Shown: one piece after another, positions 12,611 to 25,835 of the stretch
Numbering within the stretch: position 1 is the stretch's first letter
Layout of the letters: each line of letters starts with the position of its first letter
DNA from: Isoetes taiwanensis
Lineage: Eukaryota; Streptophyta; Lycopodiopsida; Isoetales; Isoetaceae
Assembly (NCBI GenBank): GCA_021234155.1
Contig: JAJEKV010000008.1
Coordinates: 18,205,570 to 18,269,569, forward strand
DNA length: 64,000 nucleotides
Direction: 5' to 3'
Program-made: the position numbers and the translations under genes
The notes under the pieces: model-generated
Databases searched by the model: none
Seen by the model: the letters and a program-made list of their open reading frames with translations, nothing else
Told to the model about the DNA's origin: nothing

Positions 12611-15600
12611 TGGCTATAAGCACAATTTAACACAAGGCGGAACCTAACCCAAAACCCCAAATGCTAATTTAGGCTCAACCTAATATTGCAAGGGGCTAAA
12701 ATATTAAAGTATTAACATTAGCCAACCCAGAAGTTTAACGCTCCAAATCGACCGCAAGGGAGAGTTATTAACCTAACCAAACAAAGTTTTGTTCCCATTT
12801 CCCAATCCAAATCAGGGGATGCTTGCGGAGGAGGAGTCATTGCTCCACCTGCTCCAAACAGAGGATGGAGGTCTCCTATTAGTAGGTCTATGGACTTAGT
12901 TTGAGTTTGCATGCACTCCTCGCAGTTAAAGAAGCCTATACCACCGGATACAGAAGGTCGCCATGCCCATGATCACAAAACAAGAACAAGGGGAACAAAT
13001 ATGTACAAAAGAATGGAGAATGAACGTGGAGCTAATGAGGCCTCCAAATTTGGAGATGAAACCCGAGTACATCTCAAGAGGCTCTGTCTAATATAGTGTA
13101 GACCATTAAACTGGAGCCGGTGACATCTAACTAATCTAAGCCATACACTAAATTAACCTTAAGATGCTGGGGTGTCACCACAATTAACATGTGCATGCAC
13201 CCAATATGTGTATGTAATGCTAAATCACCAGTGGGTTACCACCATTTCCCCTAAAAGTTTTGTAGCATCTAAAACATGCGCTTTATCTTTATAAGACAAC
13301 CGCATACAATCAATATGGTGCCAAAATGGGTAAAAATACGGTAATACAATAGCCCAAAAGATGAGCCGGGAGCGATGATGCCTAAACTGGAGGGCCCGGA
13401 ACAATGTCGAGTGTGGATGGGCCATAAGTAAGTGTATTAAAGATATATAACCTACCCTCATACCATGGGTAAGTCAAACAATACGTAAAAATCCCACTTT
13501 AAAAACGAAGAAATGGGGCCCTAAAAATGATCTGAAAATGCAATTCCCGCGATCAAACAGGGATCCAAAGAAAATGCGCGGAGCCGCGGCGCGGAGCAGC
13601 TGGCCTGATAGTAGCGCGGCCGCAATGGAAAAAGCGAGCGGGACCAAAGCGAGCCCGGCTGGCATTGGTCGTATCGTAATGGGAGGTTATCAACCGAAAT
13701 AAAAAGTATCGAGTCCGGTGATGGAGCGTAAAAATTAACGTAAATAAGTGGGTCATAGCGGAGTGCTGGTCTTATCAACAATGTGAACCCGCGGAGCAAA
13801 CATAACTCTGGCAAGCGGCGAAATGCACGCGAAGCTTATCGTTACGGCCGACGCCGCGTCTTTAGCTGCGGAGCTAAGGCAAAACCTACCGCGGAGCTAG
13901 TAAACAATATCTTTATCTCGAGCCATAGATCTCGGGCGCTAACCATAGCCGCGGGGAAAACCCTATAAACCCTTAGCCAAAAACATCGCCGACCGCACCA
14001 GCAAAAGTAACCGATTGGAAGGCTAAAATCGCCGGTTCTGCTAACAATATGCAAGCCGATGAAAGTTACTAATCCGGGTATGGCGATATGATGTCAAATA
14101 TGGGCCTGGCGGATAGGAACCGGCCTGGCAGCAATGTGAATGCTCAAATCTTCGAAAATGCCGCCGAATGCTGCAACAAAGGAAAGCTTGATGGATTCGC
14201 ATCAAAAAATCTATGGTAAGGGCAAAAATTTCCATGGGGTAACTCCTCTCTATCGATCGCTGAACCGATTGACCTTTCTACGTAATATGCGATACTTCTT
14301 GGCTGGAAAACTTCTCGATAGAGATATATATATCATTGAGTTTGTTCAAACTGTAAGATCCGGACCGAATGATCGCGGCTTAACCGCCGGGTTGTTCATC
14401 GTAATTACCGACCGCTTCCTCAAGGATTTGCAAGTATGCCCCCATATTGGTAAGGAAGCAACCTGCTGGATCAATAGGTACGTTTCGCTTCCTAAAATAT
14501 GTTTGTGCTCCACCACATATGGAAGTCCTGGACGCTAATGGTGCTTTCAGGTGCGCATGATGAGATCGAGAGCTTTAAGAAATTTCCGCCCTAATGCGTT
14601 GTGTAATGTGATGTGCTTGTTGTAATACCGCTACCGCACCGTGATGTCGAATTTAATGGGCGAAATAAATAAGGTCGGGCCCTCTTTGAAAATTCAAGAA
14701 GAACAATCTTTGATACCGCACGAATATAAGGCAAAGCCTTGAGTAAATTTTCGCTTTCAAGACAAATGGGGCTAGCCGCCCTTTGGGGTGCGATTTAAAT
14801 ACAAAGCTTGCCACAAAGCTTCAAGCACGCCTTTGCCTTTGAAACGAATATTTTCGTTGTGGCTAACGCATTCTCCTGCGGAAAACTGAGATGTTCTTGT
14901 GAGGAGAATGAAAAAGATCATGATATTTTGACAATTTTTCTCGAAAAGAGAAGAGAAAAAGATCAAACCTGTAATTTTCAAGATTCAGCAAGCAGAAAAG
15001 GAGTGCTCGTCACCCGCAACTCGAACCGCAAACCCGTGGCTCACGTGACTTTGAAAACAGTCTTGAGAACGATTTTACCAATTAAATTTGAGCAAATGCG
15101 AATCTTCACCGCTATGGAAAAACAAAAGGGCCTCTTAAGCATACACAAATCAATCTGGCTGGGCAAAACCGGGCGAAACCTAATGTGGAAGAATAGTGGC
15201 GCTAAAAAGCTAAAATCCGTGGAAGTAAACAAAGAAGTGAGGCTTAAGCGGATTACGAGTGGAACCCTAAGACCACAGCGAAGAAGTTGTTTGAGTTTTG
15301 GCATGCACTGGCAGCAGCTAGCCTATGACTACCGGATGCTACAAGGTCGCCATGCTCATGATCACAAACAAGAAACATGTGGAACAAATTACGTATTAAA
15401 GAATGGAGGAATGAAACGGAGCTATCGAGGGCTTCCAAATTTGAGATAAAACCCGAGTGACATCCGGCTGTCTATCATAGTGTAGACCACAAACTGGCCG
15501 CATTACCTGAATCCAATCTAAGCTACACTTAAATTAACCTAAGAAGCCGCGTCACTTCACCACGACACTAACATGTGAGCGTATCAATGTTAAACCACCA

Positions 15601-16770
15601 GTAAGTTAACAATCTCGCTTAAAGCAAGAGAAGCCGGATCTTTATAGCCTATAATTTAAACCCTTGTATGCTCTAAAGCAGTAGCTAGGTTAACACTTGT
15701 ATGAATAGATGTATGGTTAATCTCTATTTTATGTCTCTATTCAAGCCATGGATGGATGGATGGGATGGATGCATATGATAGCTTTCTTTCTCGCCTCTCC
15801 CGGTGGTTGTATGGATGTATGTAGGCAGAGACCTGTGCCATCTAGAAGCAGAGATTCCTGATGTAACCCTTTAAAACCCAACGCGGCCCCGGCACGCGAG
15901 CCAACCCGGCCGGATGCTAAGATGTGGTTCTCAAAGACCGCACCCAGTATGAAGGTGAATCTGGGTGGGTCTTGCATGGGGCTGTGACCCAGGTGTGCTT
16001 AGCTTATAGCCTGGCCACCGTGGTGGCCGTATGGGTCCGACACTCTCTCGCCCAGGGCTTATCATATGTGGCCGCCCCGGGCTCGAATCCGCTGGTGAGC
16101 CTAATCTTTGTGATTTGTGAGAGTAAGTCTGTGCACTTAGCGCGGGGTCACCGAGGTGACACGCAGCCTCTCTAGCACACCCAGGATCCGTCATGCTCGT
16201 GGAGGGTACTTTTTCTCGACTGTTTCATCGGACCCGGAGATATAATCCGTGAGTAGTCCCATGTTCCTTGGGATTACGCCCTTATGGGCTACAAGCAATG
16301 GCGCATGATTCGTTCTGACCGCAAAGTGTGCAATGTGAGGGCCGATGGAGTGGACTACCCCAGCCATTATCTTTATGCCAGCCTAACCTTCATATGTACG
16401 CCCTCGTTGTTATCTTTGAGGCCCTCGATCACTTCCCATGGAGTCCTGGAGTCCGGTGTATTCTGCTATGGTGTGTATTCCTTTGTTATGTGGTATTCTC
16501 GTTGTTAGTTGTATTGATGATGATGGTCCACCCTCGCGGGTGGTATATTATTTATTAGTATTGCCGCTAGGTGCTAACATACGCCTTCCGCCTATAGGCT
16601 TCCCATAGAAGGCGGACGATTACACCTCCTCGCGTTCTTCACTGACACTTGGCCATCACAAGTGGTCCGAAATGCACGGGAGGGCCTTTCCGCGGGTGAT
16701 GGATTCGCCCATGGGAGGGCCTCGCATTTATTACCATGGGGAGCACCGCAGATGGGATTCCAGGAAACTA
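12611..16770 (+). repeat. repeat A (left LTR-like block, split by an insertion at ~12.91-15.65 kb)
   Basis: The left part (12611-12907) matches B at 23334-23620. The right part (about 15650-16770) matches B at 23690-24055 and 25146-25835. Shared landmarks include the gtatgaatagatgtatgg stretch, gtgggtcttgcat, tcatatgtggccgccccg, gatgatgatggtccaccct and gggcctttccgcgggtgatg. A 27-base imperfect hairpin (CCGCCTAT against ATAGAAGGCGG) sits at 16589-16615. Differences between copies are mostly small indels plus transitions at C/G positions. Confidence 0.7.
12908..15650. mobile_element. nested LTR-type insertion inside repeat A
   Basis: A direct repeat of roughly 350-390 bp bounds this insertion: 12908-13295 and 15301-15650. 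Both start at tgcatgcact/gcatgcactgg and share ggtcgccatgc-catgatcacaaa, gaacaaat, aagaatggag, atagtgtagacca, aattaacct and accaccagt. The homologous part of repeat B lacks this DNA, so it came in later. The ~2 kb interior has no recognisable gag or pol. It does hold one fairly long + frame (14808-15449, 213 codons, running into the right repeat) and another at 14140-14538, both without a known domain. It resembles a non-autonomous LTR element. Boundaries are within about 20 bases. Confidence 0.6.
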
Positions 16771-17338
16771 CGCTGGGTAATGTGAGCCATGATTTTGGTG
16801 GAATGTGACTACAAGATGGGCCATATTCTAAACTCGCTAGCTTCCACAGGTAGTACATGACCATGTAATCTAGGATAAACTATTCAATTCCATAGCTAGT
16901 AATATATGTTGACCTAGTTATGGAGGATTGCTTTCAGTTAGTAAATTGCTGTGTGAGTCCTTAAAAAATCAAGTATTGCCTGGAGAAAAAGGTTCCTTGT
17001 TTCTCAAGGCCATAACTTTCTCCACATAGCTCTGGATCGACGAGATTTTATTCCAGCCAGCTGGCTGACACGTCCAACACTTAGCTTATCATCAGCGGTG
17101 GGAAGTGTTGAGGAAAGCGTCTTCAAAATCCAACTCCTGGACGTTGCCGGGCATCTACCCAAATACTCCCCAGGGAGGCCGCCAGCGCGTTGAGGAAAGG
17201 CCCTTAAAACTAACTCGGCAAGTCATGCATTTTGGCATTTCGTAATTTCAATAGAAACCCCGTATACACCGCATCAGATAAAATTTCTCGGGCCGATAAA
17301 TTTTTTCGTATTTGCTACATATATCAAAGCGCCTAACT

Positions 17339-17520
17339 GCATTTGAACCCATTACCTCTTAACTCCAATCCCTTGAATGTAATATATATATCATATATTC
17401 CTTTATACAATACGTAATACCTGCTTTCTTTGCATAGCAACTTTTATATGAAAGGTACTATAGGACTTGAACCTGGGATCTCCCACCACCTCAAACCTCT
17501 TTACCAACAGTAAGCCTCCT
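17339..17520 (-). repeat. tRNA-like (SINE-type) motifs, two in tandem
   Basis: On the - strand, 17520-17454 reads with an A-box-like CTGTTGGTAAAG followed about 35 bases on by a B-box-like GGTTCAAGTCC. A second weaker unit at about 17375-17339 has AGTTAAGAGG then GGGTTCAAATGC. These are the RNA polymerase III internal promoter elements expected in tRNA-derived SINEs. No cloverleaf or intact acceptor stem is visible, so it is not a tRNA gene. Confidence 0.45.
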
Positions 17521-20500
17521 CAGTAAATATAATAGTCTCAATTATACTTAACCAATCTAGAAAGACCTTACATGTCTACTCATCACTCTCCCTAAACCAC
17601 GCGGTGCAACAACTGACTTGTGCAAACATGGTGAGCTAGGAATAACTTAAGGGTTATTATTATCACCGCGAATGTTTTGCAACCATATCTATTATTAATG
17701 CTCATCGTACGAAGCTATGAAGGAAATTCTCTACAGAAACTTCCAAGTTGATTCTAATCCACTATTCACCTTGATATTCTTTAGGCGAATTTTATATTAA
17801 TGTCCAAGCATATCACGCTTCTAGACCTATAGCTTTAAATATTTTTTCCTTTTCGTGAATGCCTCATAACAAAATTTCTTCCCGCCCTACGATCCTCAAT
17901 CTATACTACACCATATGTTTTATATCTCGACGCTATATATTAAGGATTAAGTAATACTTTATATAGACATAAGGTAATTAACGCTGTTCTCTCTAGTGTC
18001 TAAACTTTGACTTTGTCTCATTTCCCGTAGAAAGGATCTCTTTTTCGCCTCTACCAATCTGTGGACTGCCATGCAAAGACCCCTCTAGACCATGGTGTGG
18101 ATTTCTTTGATCCTACCACCCTTTCAATACTTCTTTTCTCAAGAGTCGTTCTTTTATAATCATTTCCCCAGATACATACCGGTAATACGCAGGAGTGCTT
18201 GTATTCAAGCCCACAACAATGTCAACACTTTACTCTTAATCAATCTCTAAAACAACTTTAGTATTATTTTGTGCCAAAATTCACCGCCTATATAAATGGT
18301 TGTGATTAATTGTGTGCTTACCAATAAATTGACAACAACCTACCCTTTAAGCCTTCTCCACTGCGGATTCGGCCCAATGGCATCCAACTGTTGACCACCA
18401 CTCTTCTAGTGTGGTACTCTAGATCGGTTGGGGCAAAGTCTCCAACCATTCCTTTAATGCCCAAGCCGCCATTGTTCGCGAATGAACTTTTACATATTCC
18501 AAGGATTATGTCAACATCCCAAAGAACAAGACCACCCAAAGACCCTCTTGATAGGCCTCCTCTATTAAGAGATCTTGTGTTGAAGTCTCCGGGGTCCGCC
18601 GTCGTCCTCATGGCCGCCAATGTGGTAATACGCCAAATACTATCTATCTATCTATCCATTAAAAGGTTCTTGGTGAATTCAATTCTCCATGTTGTCCTAG
18701 GACATGGAAGTCTTCTTCCCTAAGCCATACACCAAATCTTTAAAGAGTTTTATCCTTTGTTGCCTTTCAAGTCAGCAGTCTATCTTGTACTAGCAAAGAA
18801 CACCCTTCATGTTAGGTAATAACCTTCCTATCCAGATTGCTAAATATCACAATGGTCCTTCATTCCTTCTTCTTTAATATGTTTCCCACGCCTATGGTCG
18901 ATTTCGCAGATCCTCGCCCTTACATCTGGCCACAAACAGATACAATAACTCCTTTTGTTGTGACTTATTCAAGAGAGTCACCAATCCACTTACCTACGAT
19001 CCAAGTAACCCCCAGGGCTTTTAAGCCACTATTATAGTCGCCTATGTTAACCCACCTATCATCAGTTATGATTCAACCTCGGTCTCTACATCCTAGAAAT
19101 GTTAGTCATTATATCATATGACGTTATTGACCGTTGTGGCAAAGACTCATCTAAGTTGCAGTCATGTCCTAAGTACCAAGTGAGCCTTACTTAAACGTGA
19201 ATTACCTCGAGACATCATCAAGGTGCCCCGCCTCGGGTATTTTGTAAGTCTTCCTACAAGACTAATTGATATAACCCCAGTTTTGTAGCGATAAGTCTTG
19301 AGCCCCCATATTCTAACTTCTTACACCTCCATGTAACCCATGCCGCTCATCTCTCGCCTCGATCCCGTATGGATCATGTGGGAAAGCTAGTCTTGGGTGT
19401 CTACGCGAAGATACATTCAACTTCTAGCGTAACGCTATTCGCTACTTAACTCGAATTGTACTATTGCAATTATTCAACCCCACCAATCGTAGCTTATTCT
19501 ACACAAGCGACATTTATTTCAAGCACCACCACATCATACCTTTTGGCATGCACAGGATTGAATGTTGTGACATTCAACATACCTAAACCCTTCATCGCGA
19601 ACTTTGGGATACACCGCTCTTTCTTTCCCTCACAAGCACTTCTGACATCTTCCAAGATGTTTATCGCATGTGTACATAGTATGTACATAATAAAACATAA
19701 ACTATCCCACAATGCTAGAGCTCTGCCTACCTTAGCTAAAGTGTGTAACTCTTGGTAGTTCTTTCTTCTAAAACAAACCTATTAAGCCTATGTATTTTAT
19801 GATATGGTCAAGGCCACCCTCGCCTCCCCAATGGACAAAATAACTCTATGTTGGACTTGTATATGCCGCCTATATTTTGATAGGATTCTAGCTATTTCAA
19901 ACTGGCCCCTTTAGTGTGCCTTATGGTACTTTAACCTCAGACATAAACTATAATCCCCACACCTGACATACATAATTTCAAAGGTTTTCAACACAAATAA
20001 GGCCTTCTAAAGGTTCCTCCTTCAAGCTTAAATATCCTTGTATTCCACCATGCTTTGTCAGCTAATTAACCTACTTTTCTCAAGTTATCATGTCAACTTC
20101 AACTTTTGATCACTTCAAATGTTGTTCTGCCCCTCATAATGAGATGGAGGTATTCAAATCTCTCGATCTCATAATAGGAAAACTCCTCATATGGAACCTA
20201 GTCAAAGCCTATAATCGATAAGAGGACTATGCCTCAAGGCAACGGACTTCTCCAAAATTTACTTAGTGTTTGGCTAAATTGTTCTGCTAAGAGCAAAGAA
20301 CTCAGGATATATGGACCGGCGGTCTATATAATCTCAGCCTTCGATCTATATACCGCCTTGATTTTATCTGACTTGAATTGCTATCTCGGTTATCCCTAAA
20401 GGTGGTAACGCCAAAGTCGTCGTACCAAATAAAATTTGCCTTATAACTAAGTAATTCGTTGGTATCTAGAACCTTTGAGTAGCTAAACTCAATATCTGCT

Positions 20501-22581
20501 ATTCCAATATCGTTCTAACCATCCCTCTGATGTTTTTGAATGTAACATCACCGTGATATGCGTTATAGGACTTACTCTCTAGCTATTTTCACCGATTTTA
20601 AACTCTTCTCATCTCCCTTTAGTAATGACGTGATTTAAGATAGTCAACTCTAACCATTCTGATAGCTTGAATGCTTATCTCGTAAAGCATACCCAAACCA
20701 ATATCTTCGTGATATAAGCATATCATTATAATTCTATTCTTTTAAACCTTGGTCATAATATTTCACTTGCCGTGTACTCTTAATATTCCACGGTCTCCAA
20801 TATGACATACACCGATGTCACAATCTATTGTCCTAAGGACCTCACTAGTGTAGTATTTGGATACAGCCCCTCCCAACATCCACCATTCTTACTGCTTGAA
20901 AGCATATGTGATATAGTAATGCCCCACCAACCCTAACTCTAGACTCATACTGCACCTTTGTTGACATACAGCCATCTAGCTATGTTCATACCTCCCCGCA
21001 ATTGTATTATTTCCTCAACTGCTTAGCTTTGTACTCATATATATGTCAGGGTTTTACACCACACTTTCAAGACTCTCTAGCCTTAGTTTGTCTTGGTCCC
21101 TGCTTTCCCAGTCACAAATCTCCTTACTGTACGATGCCACCCTAAGTTCCTAAATGGATGCTTTAATGTATAGTATGGAACTCCATTTTCATTACATTTT
21201 CAGATCCATATAGACGTTTACTAAAAGTTCTATTATACACCCTTTCTTCTTCTTTGTTATGTTTTACTATTAAGGGATCCTAGCACGCGATATACCAACA
21301 CTTGAGCTACCCTCTAATACACACGCCGAGCAAGCCGAAGTCCGGGAAAGTATCATTCTCCTCTTGGTGATGTCTATCGGGCACCTACCCGTCTTCTACT
21401 CTAGATTTGGGTCTATTCAAAGTGTGGAAGATTACTTGCCTCCCCACGTATCATTAGCTGGAGGTCAACTTTCCTTCATAGTTCAGGCTTCACCAAAGCC
21501 CAACATACCTTGTACATGTTGGGCGCCCTGCCTCCTACCAATAGTCGCCTTCTTGACCTTTGTGTAAACTACGCTCCACACTATTGTCCGACTGCTATAC
21601 CCAACAGACAAAAGATGTGTCCATTTCCCACTTATATCATGCATAATCGCTACGCATTTGACCAATGTCATTATTGGGCCAGACCACGCGGGCTACGCGG
21701 GTCTTCCTAGTCATCTATAATCGCATCTTTGCATTTCTACCGTGAACATCAATAATCTCTTATGAAACACAATGTATGTGTAATTTTATAATCCATGGGC
21801 TATGGTCAACATCCTCATACAACATTATTCTCTACCGCCCGCTTAATCATACTGACCATTCAGTAGCAATAGCTATAAATGTCGGGTCGACATTCTATAC
21901 CGCCATTGCTCTGTCCTACACTTAAAGTGATCTCTCTTTCATGAGCTGGTACTTATAATCCAAGCCTACCTTAGTATAGTGGCCTTCTTCAAACCATCCC
22001 GTCCCAACCACCCTTTCTACGCTGGAATGGCAACATATGCCACATGATAAATCAATCCTCAATACAGGGTCCAATGTTTCAATCCTGATAACAAATATAT
22101 AGTCATACCAATTTTCTCGAAAGTATCCATCCAAAATAAGGGGATACCTTTAATATCGATTCCCAACATGCCGACTTTTACTCTTCCAACAAGGGTCTAG
22201 AACCGCCACCATCACTATATAACAAGCTCATGAAGCACTGCATGTTTCGGACGTCTACCATGGACACATATAGTCACATACGTAGGAGCAAAATTCGCCA
22301 CGTAATGTAAGTAGTAGTTCAGATGCTACATTACAATTTAAAATAATAATAATATAAATAAGTAATTCAAATGTGTAATCGACGAATATAACCCTATGGT
22401 TAAGACAGAATGTATCAGAAAGTGTGAGTGTGGGGAAACATTTTCAAAGATAATCTAAAAGGAGCTAATTATGTATGTCTTACAATAAACTCGAGGGAAT
22501 AACGAGACTTAGATTATGTTATAAACAACGCTATGAATAATAAATGATGAAGAACGTGGTGTCTCTAATTAAAACATAGGT

Positions 22582-22602
22582 AAAAAAAAAAAAAAAAAAA
22601 AA
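22582..22602. repeat. A21 homopolymer
   Basis: An uninterrupted run of 21 A in AT-rich DNA. It could be the tail of an old retroposed copy, but no body is recognisable upstream. Confidence 0.9.
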
Positions 22603-23333
22603 TGTTAGATACAAGACAATATATAATTGTATTAAAGGGTAAGTATAAATGAGGCATGTTAAAACACCCGACCATAAAGCAATACACGAAGTTGTTAAAA
22701 CTGTCACAAAAATAGGAAAAACAAAATTTACATTACAAAAATTAAATTAAGGCTAGTCAGAATAAAATGGAATCTGTAAAGGAAGGGAGAATATAATAGA
22801 CATATACACACGTTAATATGATTAAATCGACTTTCTACTAAACAAAGGCGAGAGTAATAAGTCTGTTATATTAAAAAGAACAAAATAGAACTCTTGCTTA
22901 TATCTTTTATGTCTTCACTATAATTTATAATCACATACACGCATTTAATGAGACAAGGAGACTTCCACAACCTTGACTTTGACTTTGACGATTCCTAAAT
23001 CCATGACCATGTTATAAACATATACCCTTACCTTCTATATCCCGAAGTTATAAATTGCATTACAAGTCATTTCAAACTTAATCACTTCTTTTGAAATTGA
23101 TGACAACTGCGGTGACCTATAATCTCAATGCTTGCCCCTTTAAGGAGGGGAGACTTCTTCCAATGTACGATGTGTTGCTTACAACAAAGAGTAGCCTGAT
23201 GCTAAGGGACAACATCATTTTGCTCCGGCATCCCGCGGACGCTCCAATGCATTTATATGCCCTGCTAAGCATGTTCGCTACGACGCTGGCCACTATGAAT
23301 AATTAATGACACATTATCTATTCATGTTGGCGC

Positions 23334-25835
23334 TGAAGCTATGTTAATAATTAATTATAAAGGTGGAAACCTAACCCAAAACTCTACAATTCAAATTTAG
23401 GGCTCAACCTAATATTAAAAGGCCAAAATATTAAAGTAGTTAATATTAGCCAACCCGAGTCACACCGCCCAAATCGACAAGCAAGGGAGAGTTACTAACT
23501 TGGGACCCAAATTGGGGTTTTGTACCTTACTTGCCCCAATCCAAAATTGGGGAGGCTGGTGGAGGAGGAGTCAAGTGGTTCCACCCCTCGCTCCAAAATG
23601 CAGGGATGGAGAGAACCGTGAGAGATAGTGGGTCTAGCTATGATCCTGGCCAAGACGTAGATAGCCCTGGATTCTATATAGTCATAGGACTAACCCTTGT
23701 ATGCTCTAAAGGTAAAGCTAGGTTAACACTTGTATGAATAGATGTATGGTTAATCTCTATTTTATGTCTCTATTCGAGCTTGGATGGATGCATGTATAAG
23801 GATAGCCTTCTTTCTGTTCCTCTGTGTTGTATGGGTAAAGGTAGAGACTCAAAGGCCATCTAGAAGTAGAGATGCTCCCTAGATAGAACCCTTAAAAACC
23901 CATAAATGCAGCCTCGGGTGGAGTAACAAGAGCTAACCCTCGGCCGCGGATGCTATGATGTGGTTCCACCGTACAACGAAAGTATGAAGGCGGTGAATCG
24001 GGTGGGTCTTGCATACGCGGCTACAGACTCCTATAGTGTGCTAGGCTTATAGCGCATCGCAAATGCATGGTTCTCGCCTCAAGTTGACAACTGACAGATC
24101 TCCATTGTAATTAACAAAAAAGGCAAAGAATCATTGTGAAAATAACATTGAATTAGTATTTACCTAAAACATTTCATTTATGTAGAGTTACTCAAATATC
24201 CGCTTGTTGCTCGCTTGCAACGGGCCGGATCTCTCAGCCTAAAAGAATCGCTAATCGCGTCCTGAGCATAGGACTTATAACGACGCCGAAAGCACATTGA
24301 TCGCCAATAAATCGCAACCCGCGATCTCGGAGGTAAATCCTTAGGAAAGTGTTTTAAATAATGTCGCAGAAAAAGCATAGAGCCGAAAAAGGTTTGTTAG
24401 ATTAGAGGAAGATTCTAGTTAGATTTGAAGGATTCAAGATGCTCACCGAGTGGTCCGTGAGGATCGCCAGATCTTGTTGACATCGCCATACTTGTCGCCA
24501 TAAAATAATACTTACTGGCTTTGTAAGTTTTGTGTTTCTTGTCTTTTGCCTTGTAGTTGCCTTTCCTTACCATCGGTCCGTAGGATCGCTTCATGCATCT
24601 TCTTCTTGAGGTATTATGTCGCCCTTTCAGTCAACTCATAAAATAATACATGTTGGGGCCTTGAGTAATTTGCATTATTATTTTTTTAATCGATGAGGTC
24701 CGTGAGATCATTTCTCTCAGCGATGTTGACGGCAGCAATGCTGAATCTCTTTTAGGATGGAATCTATACGCCTTTCACTTGTTGGGGAATAAGGTGGTTT
24801 AATGCGTAGTGCATAACTTCAAAACCACCACAACGCCCCGCCGCATCGCATTTGATAGTAGTTTCGTCGTTGTCTTTATGCGTATCATCGCTTCCGAGTC
24901 GTGAATTAAACAAGCTAGGGAAGCATCGGTAATCTTCGCTCTTGGTCCAAAAGCCGACCTTCAAATGAAATCAGCCAGGATCTGAGTTAGCACACCACCG
25001 TATCACCAAAATCTGATAAATCTGGTGTCCTAAAATGGTTGTGGAAGAAAATGTAAAGTAGGGAACCAATTAGCGCAGGATCCGGCAGAGCTAAACTAGT
25101 GGAGAAGATGTAGATATCGCGACGAAAAGCCGCAACCGCCTTTATGCTACGTGGCGAGTCATATGTGGCCGCCCCGGCTCGAACGTGCTGGTGAGTCGAC
25201 TTTAGATTTAGGAGAGTAAGTCGGTAATGGATGCGGGTCACCGAGAGACACGCGGGTTCTTCTAGCACACCTGTGGATCCGGCCATGCTCGAGGAGATCA
25301 CCGACCGGTCATCGAATCGGGAGATATAACCCAGGGTCCCCGGCGATGATTCCTTGACGGTGTTCTGAGGGCTACAAGCATTGATAGCATGATTCACCTA
25401 TCTACAAAAGTGTGCAATGAGGACCCATGGAGTGGACTACCTTTAGCTATTATCTTATGCCTGTATGTTATACCTCTCGTCTCGTTGTTATCTTGAGGCC
25501 CCGATCAGCCGCCCCATGGAGTCTCGAGCCCTGTAGGTTCTAGCGGTGCATTCCCTTTGTTGGTGGTATTTCGCTGTTAGTTGTATTGATGATGATGGTC
25601 CACCCTTCGTGGTGGTATATTATTTATAAATATTGTTGCTAGGTACAACATGTATGTATTCTCGCCATAGATTCCCATAGAAGGCGGATGATTAACACCT
25701 CCGTCCTTCACCCGACACTCTGGCCATCACAAATGGTTCGAAGTCGGACGAGGGCCTTTCCGCGGGTGATGTACTCCGCCATGGGGAGGGAATTTTCAGA
25801 TGAGTATGATGGGGAGCATCGTGATGGATTCAGGA
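23334..25835 (+). repeat. repeat B (right LTR-like block, split by an insertion at ~24.06-25.15 kb)
   Basis: This is the second copy of the A repeat. The A-like sequence runs to about 24055 (cttatagcgcat), is lost, then resumes at about 25146 with tcatatgtggccgccccg. The two A-homologous parts add to about 1.4 kb. The end is placed near 25835, where the gatggattcagga match to A gives out. Confidence 0.7.
24060..25145. mobile_element. ~1.1 kb insertion inside repeat B, type unknown
   Basis: This DNA is absent from the matching position of repeat A. It is AT-rich, includes a 66-codon - frame (24378-24178) without a known domain, and has no obvious long terminal repeats. Two short blocks recur inside it: aaaataataca/aaataatacttac and gaggtccgtgag/gtggtccgtgagg. 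Terminal inverted repeats were not evident. It could be a non-autonomous DNA transposon or an older fragment exposed by deletion in A. Confidence 0.4.

Larger units (their letters stand above)
16771..23333. other. AT-rich interior between repeats A and B, no recognised domain
   Basis: About 6.5 kb of CT- and AT-rich DNA with only short open frames. I tried both strands for gag, protease, RT, RNase H and integrase motifs and saw none I could defend. If A and B are LTRs, this is either a non-autonomous interior or one eroded past recognition by eye. It contains the tRNA-like motifs at 17.3-17.5 kb and the A tract at 22.58 kb. Confidence 0.4.
12611..25835 (+). mobile_element. putative ~13 kb LTR retrotransposon bounded by repeats A and B
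   Basis: Blocks A (12611-16770) and B (23334-25835) share the same order of segments and orientation: a cctaacccaaaac leader, caacctaatatt, caagggagagtta, gtatgaatagatgtatggttaatctctattttatgtctctattc, then a long GC-richer 3' half. With the inserts removed, each is about 1.4-1.5 kb, as expected for LTRs, leaving an internal region of about 6.5 kb. I could not identify gag or pol between them, a clean primer-binding site or a target-site duplication. Two independent solo copies are therefore a real alternative. Confidence 0.5.

Noticed and set aside
17454-17520. A functional tRNA gene
   Set aside because: A- and B-box-like words are present, but no cloverleaf, anticodon stem or acceptor stem can be drawn.
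18318-18723. Overlapping 100-110 codon frames on both strands as a gene
   Set aside because: No recognisable domain, both strands equally open, and no continuation on either side.
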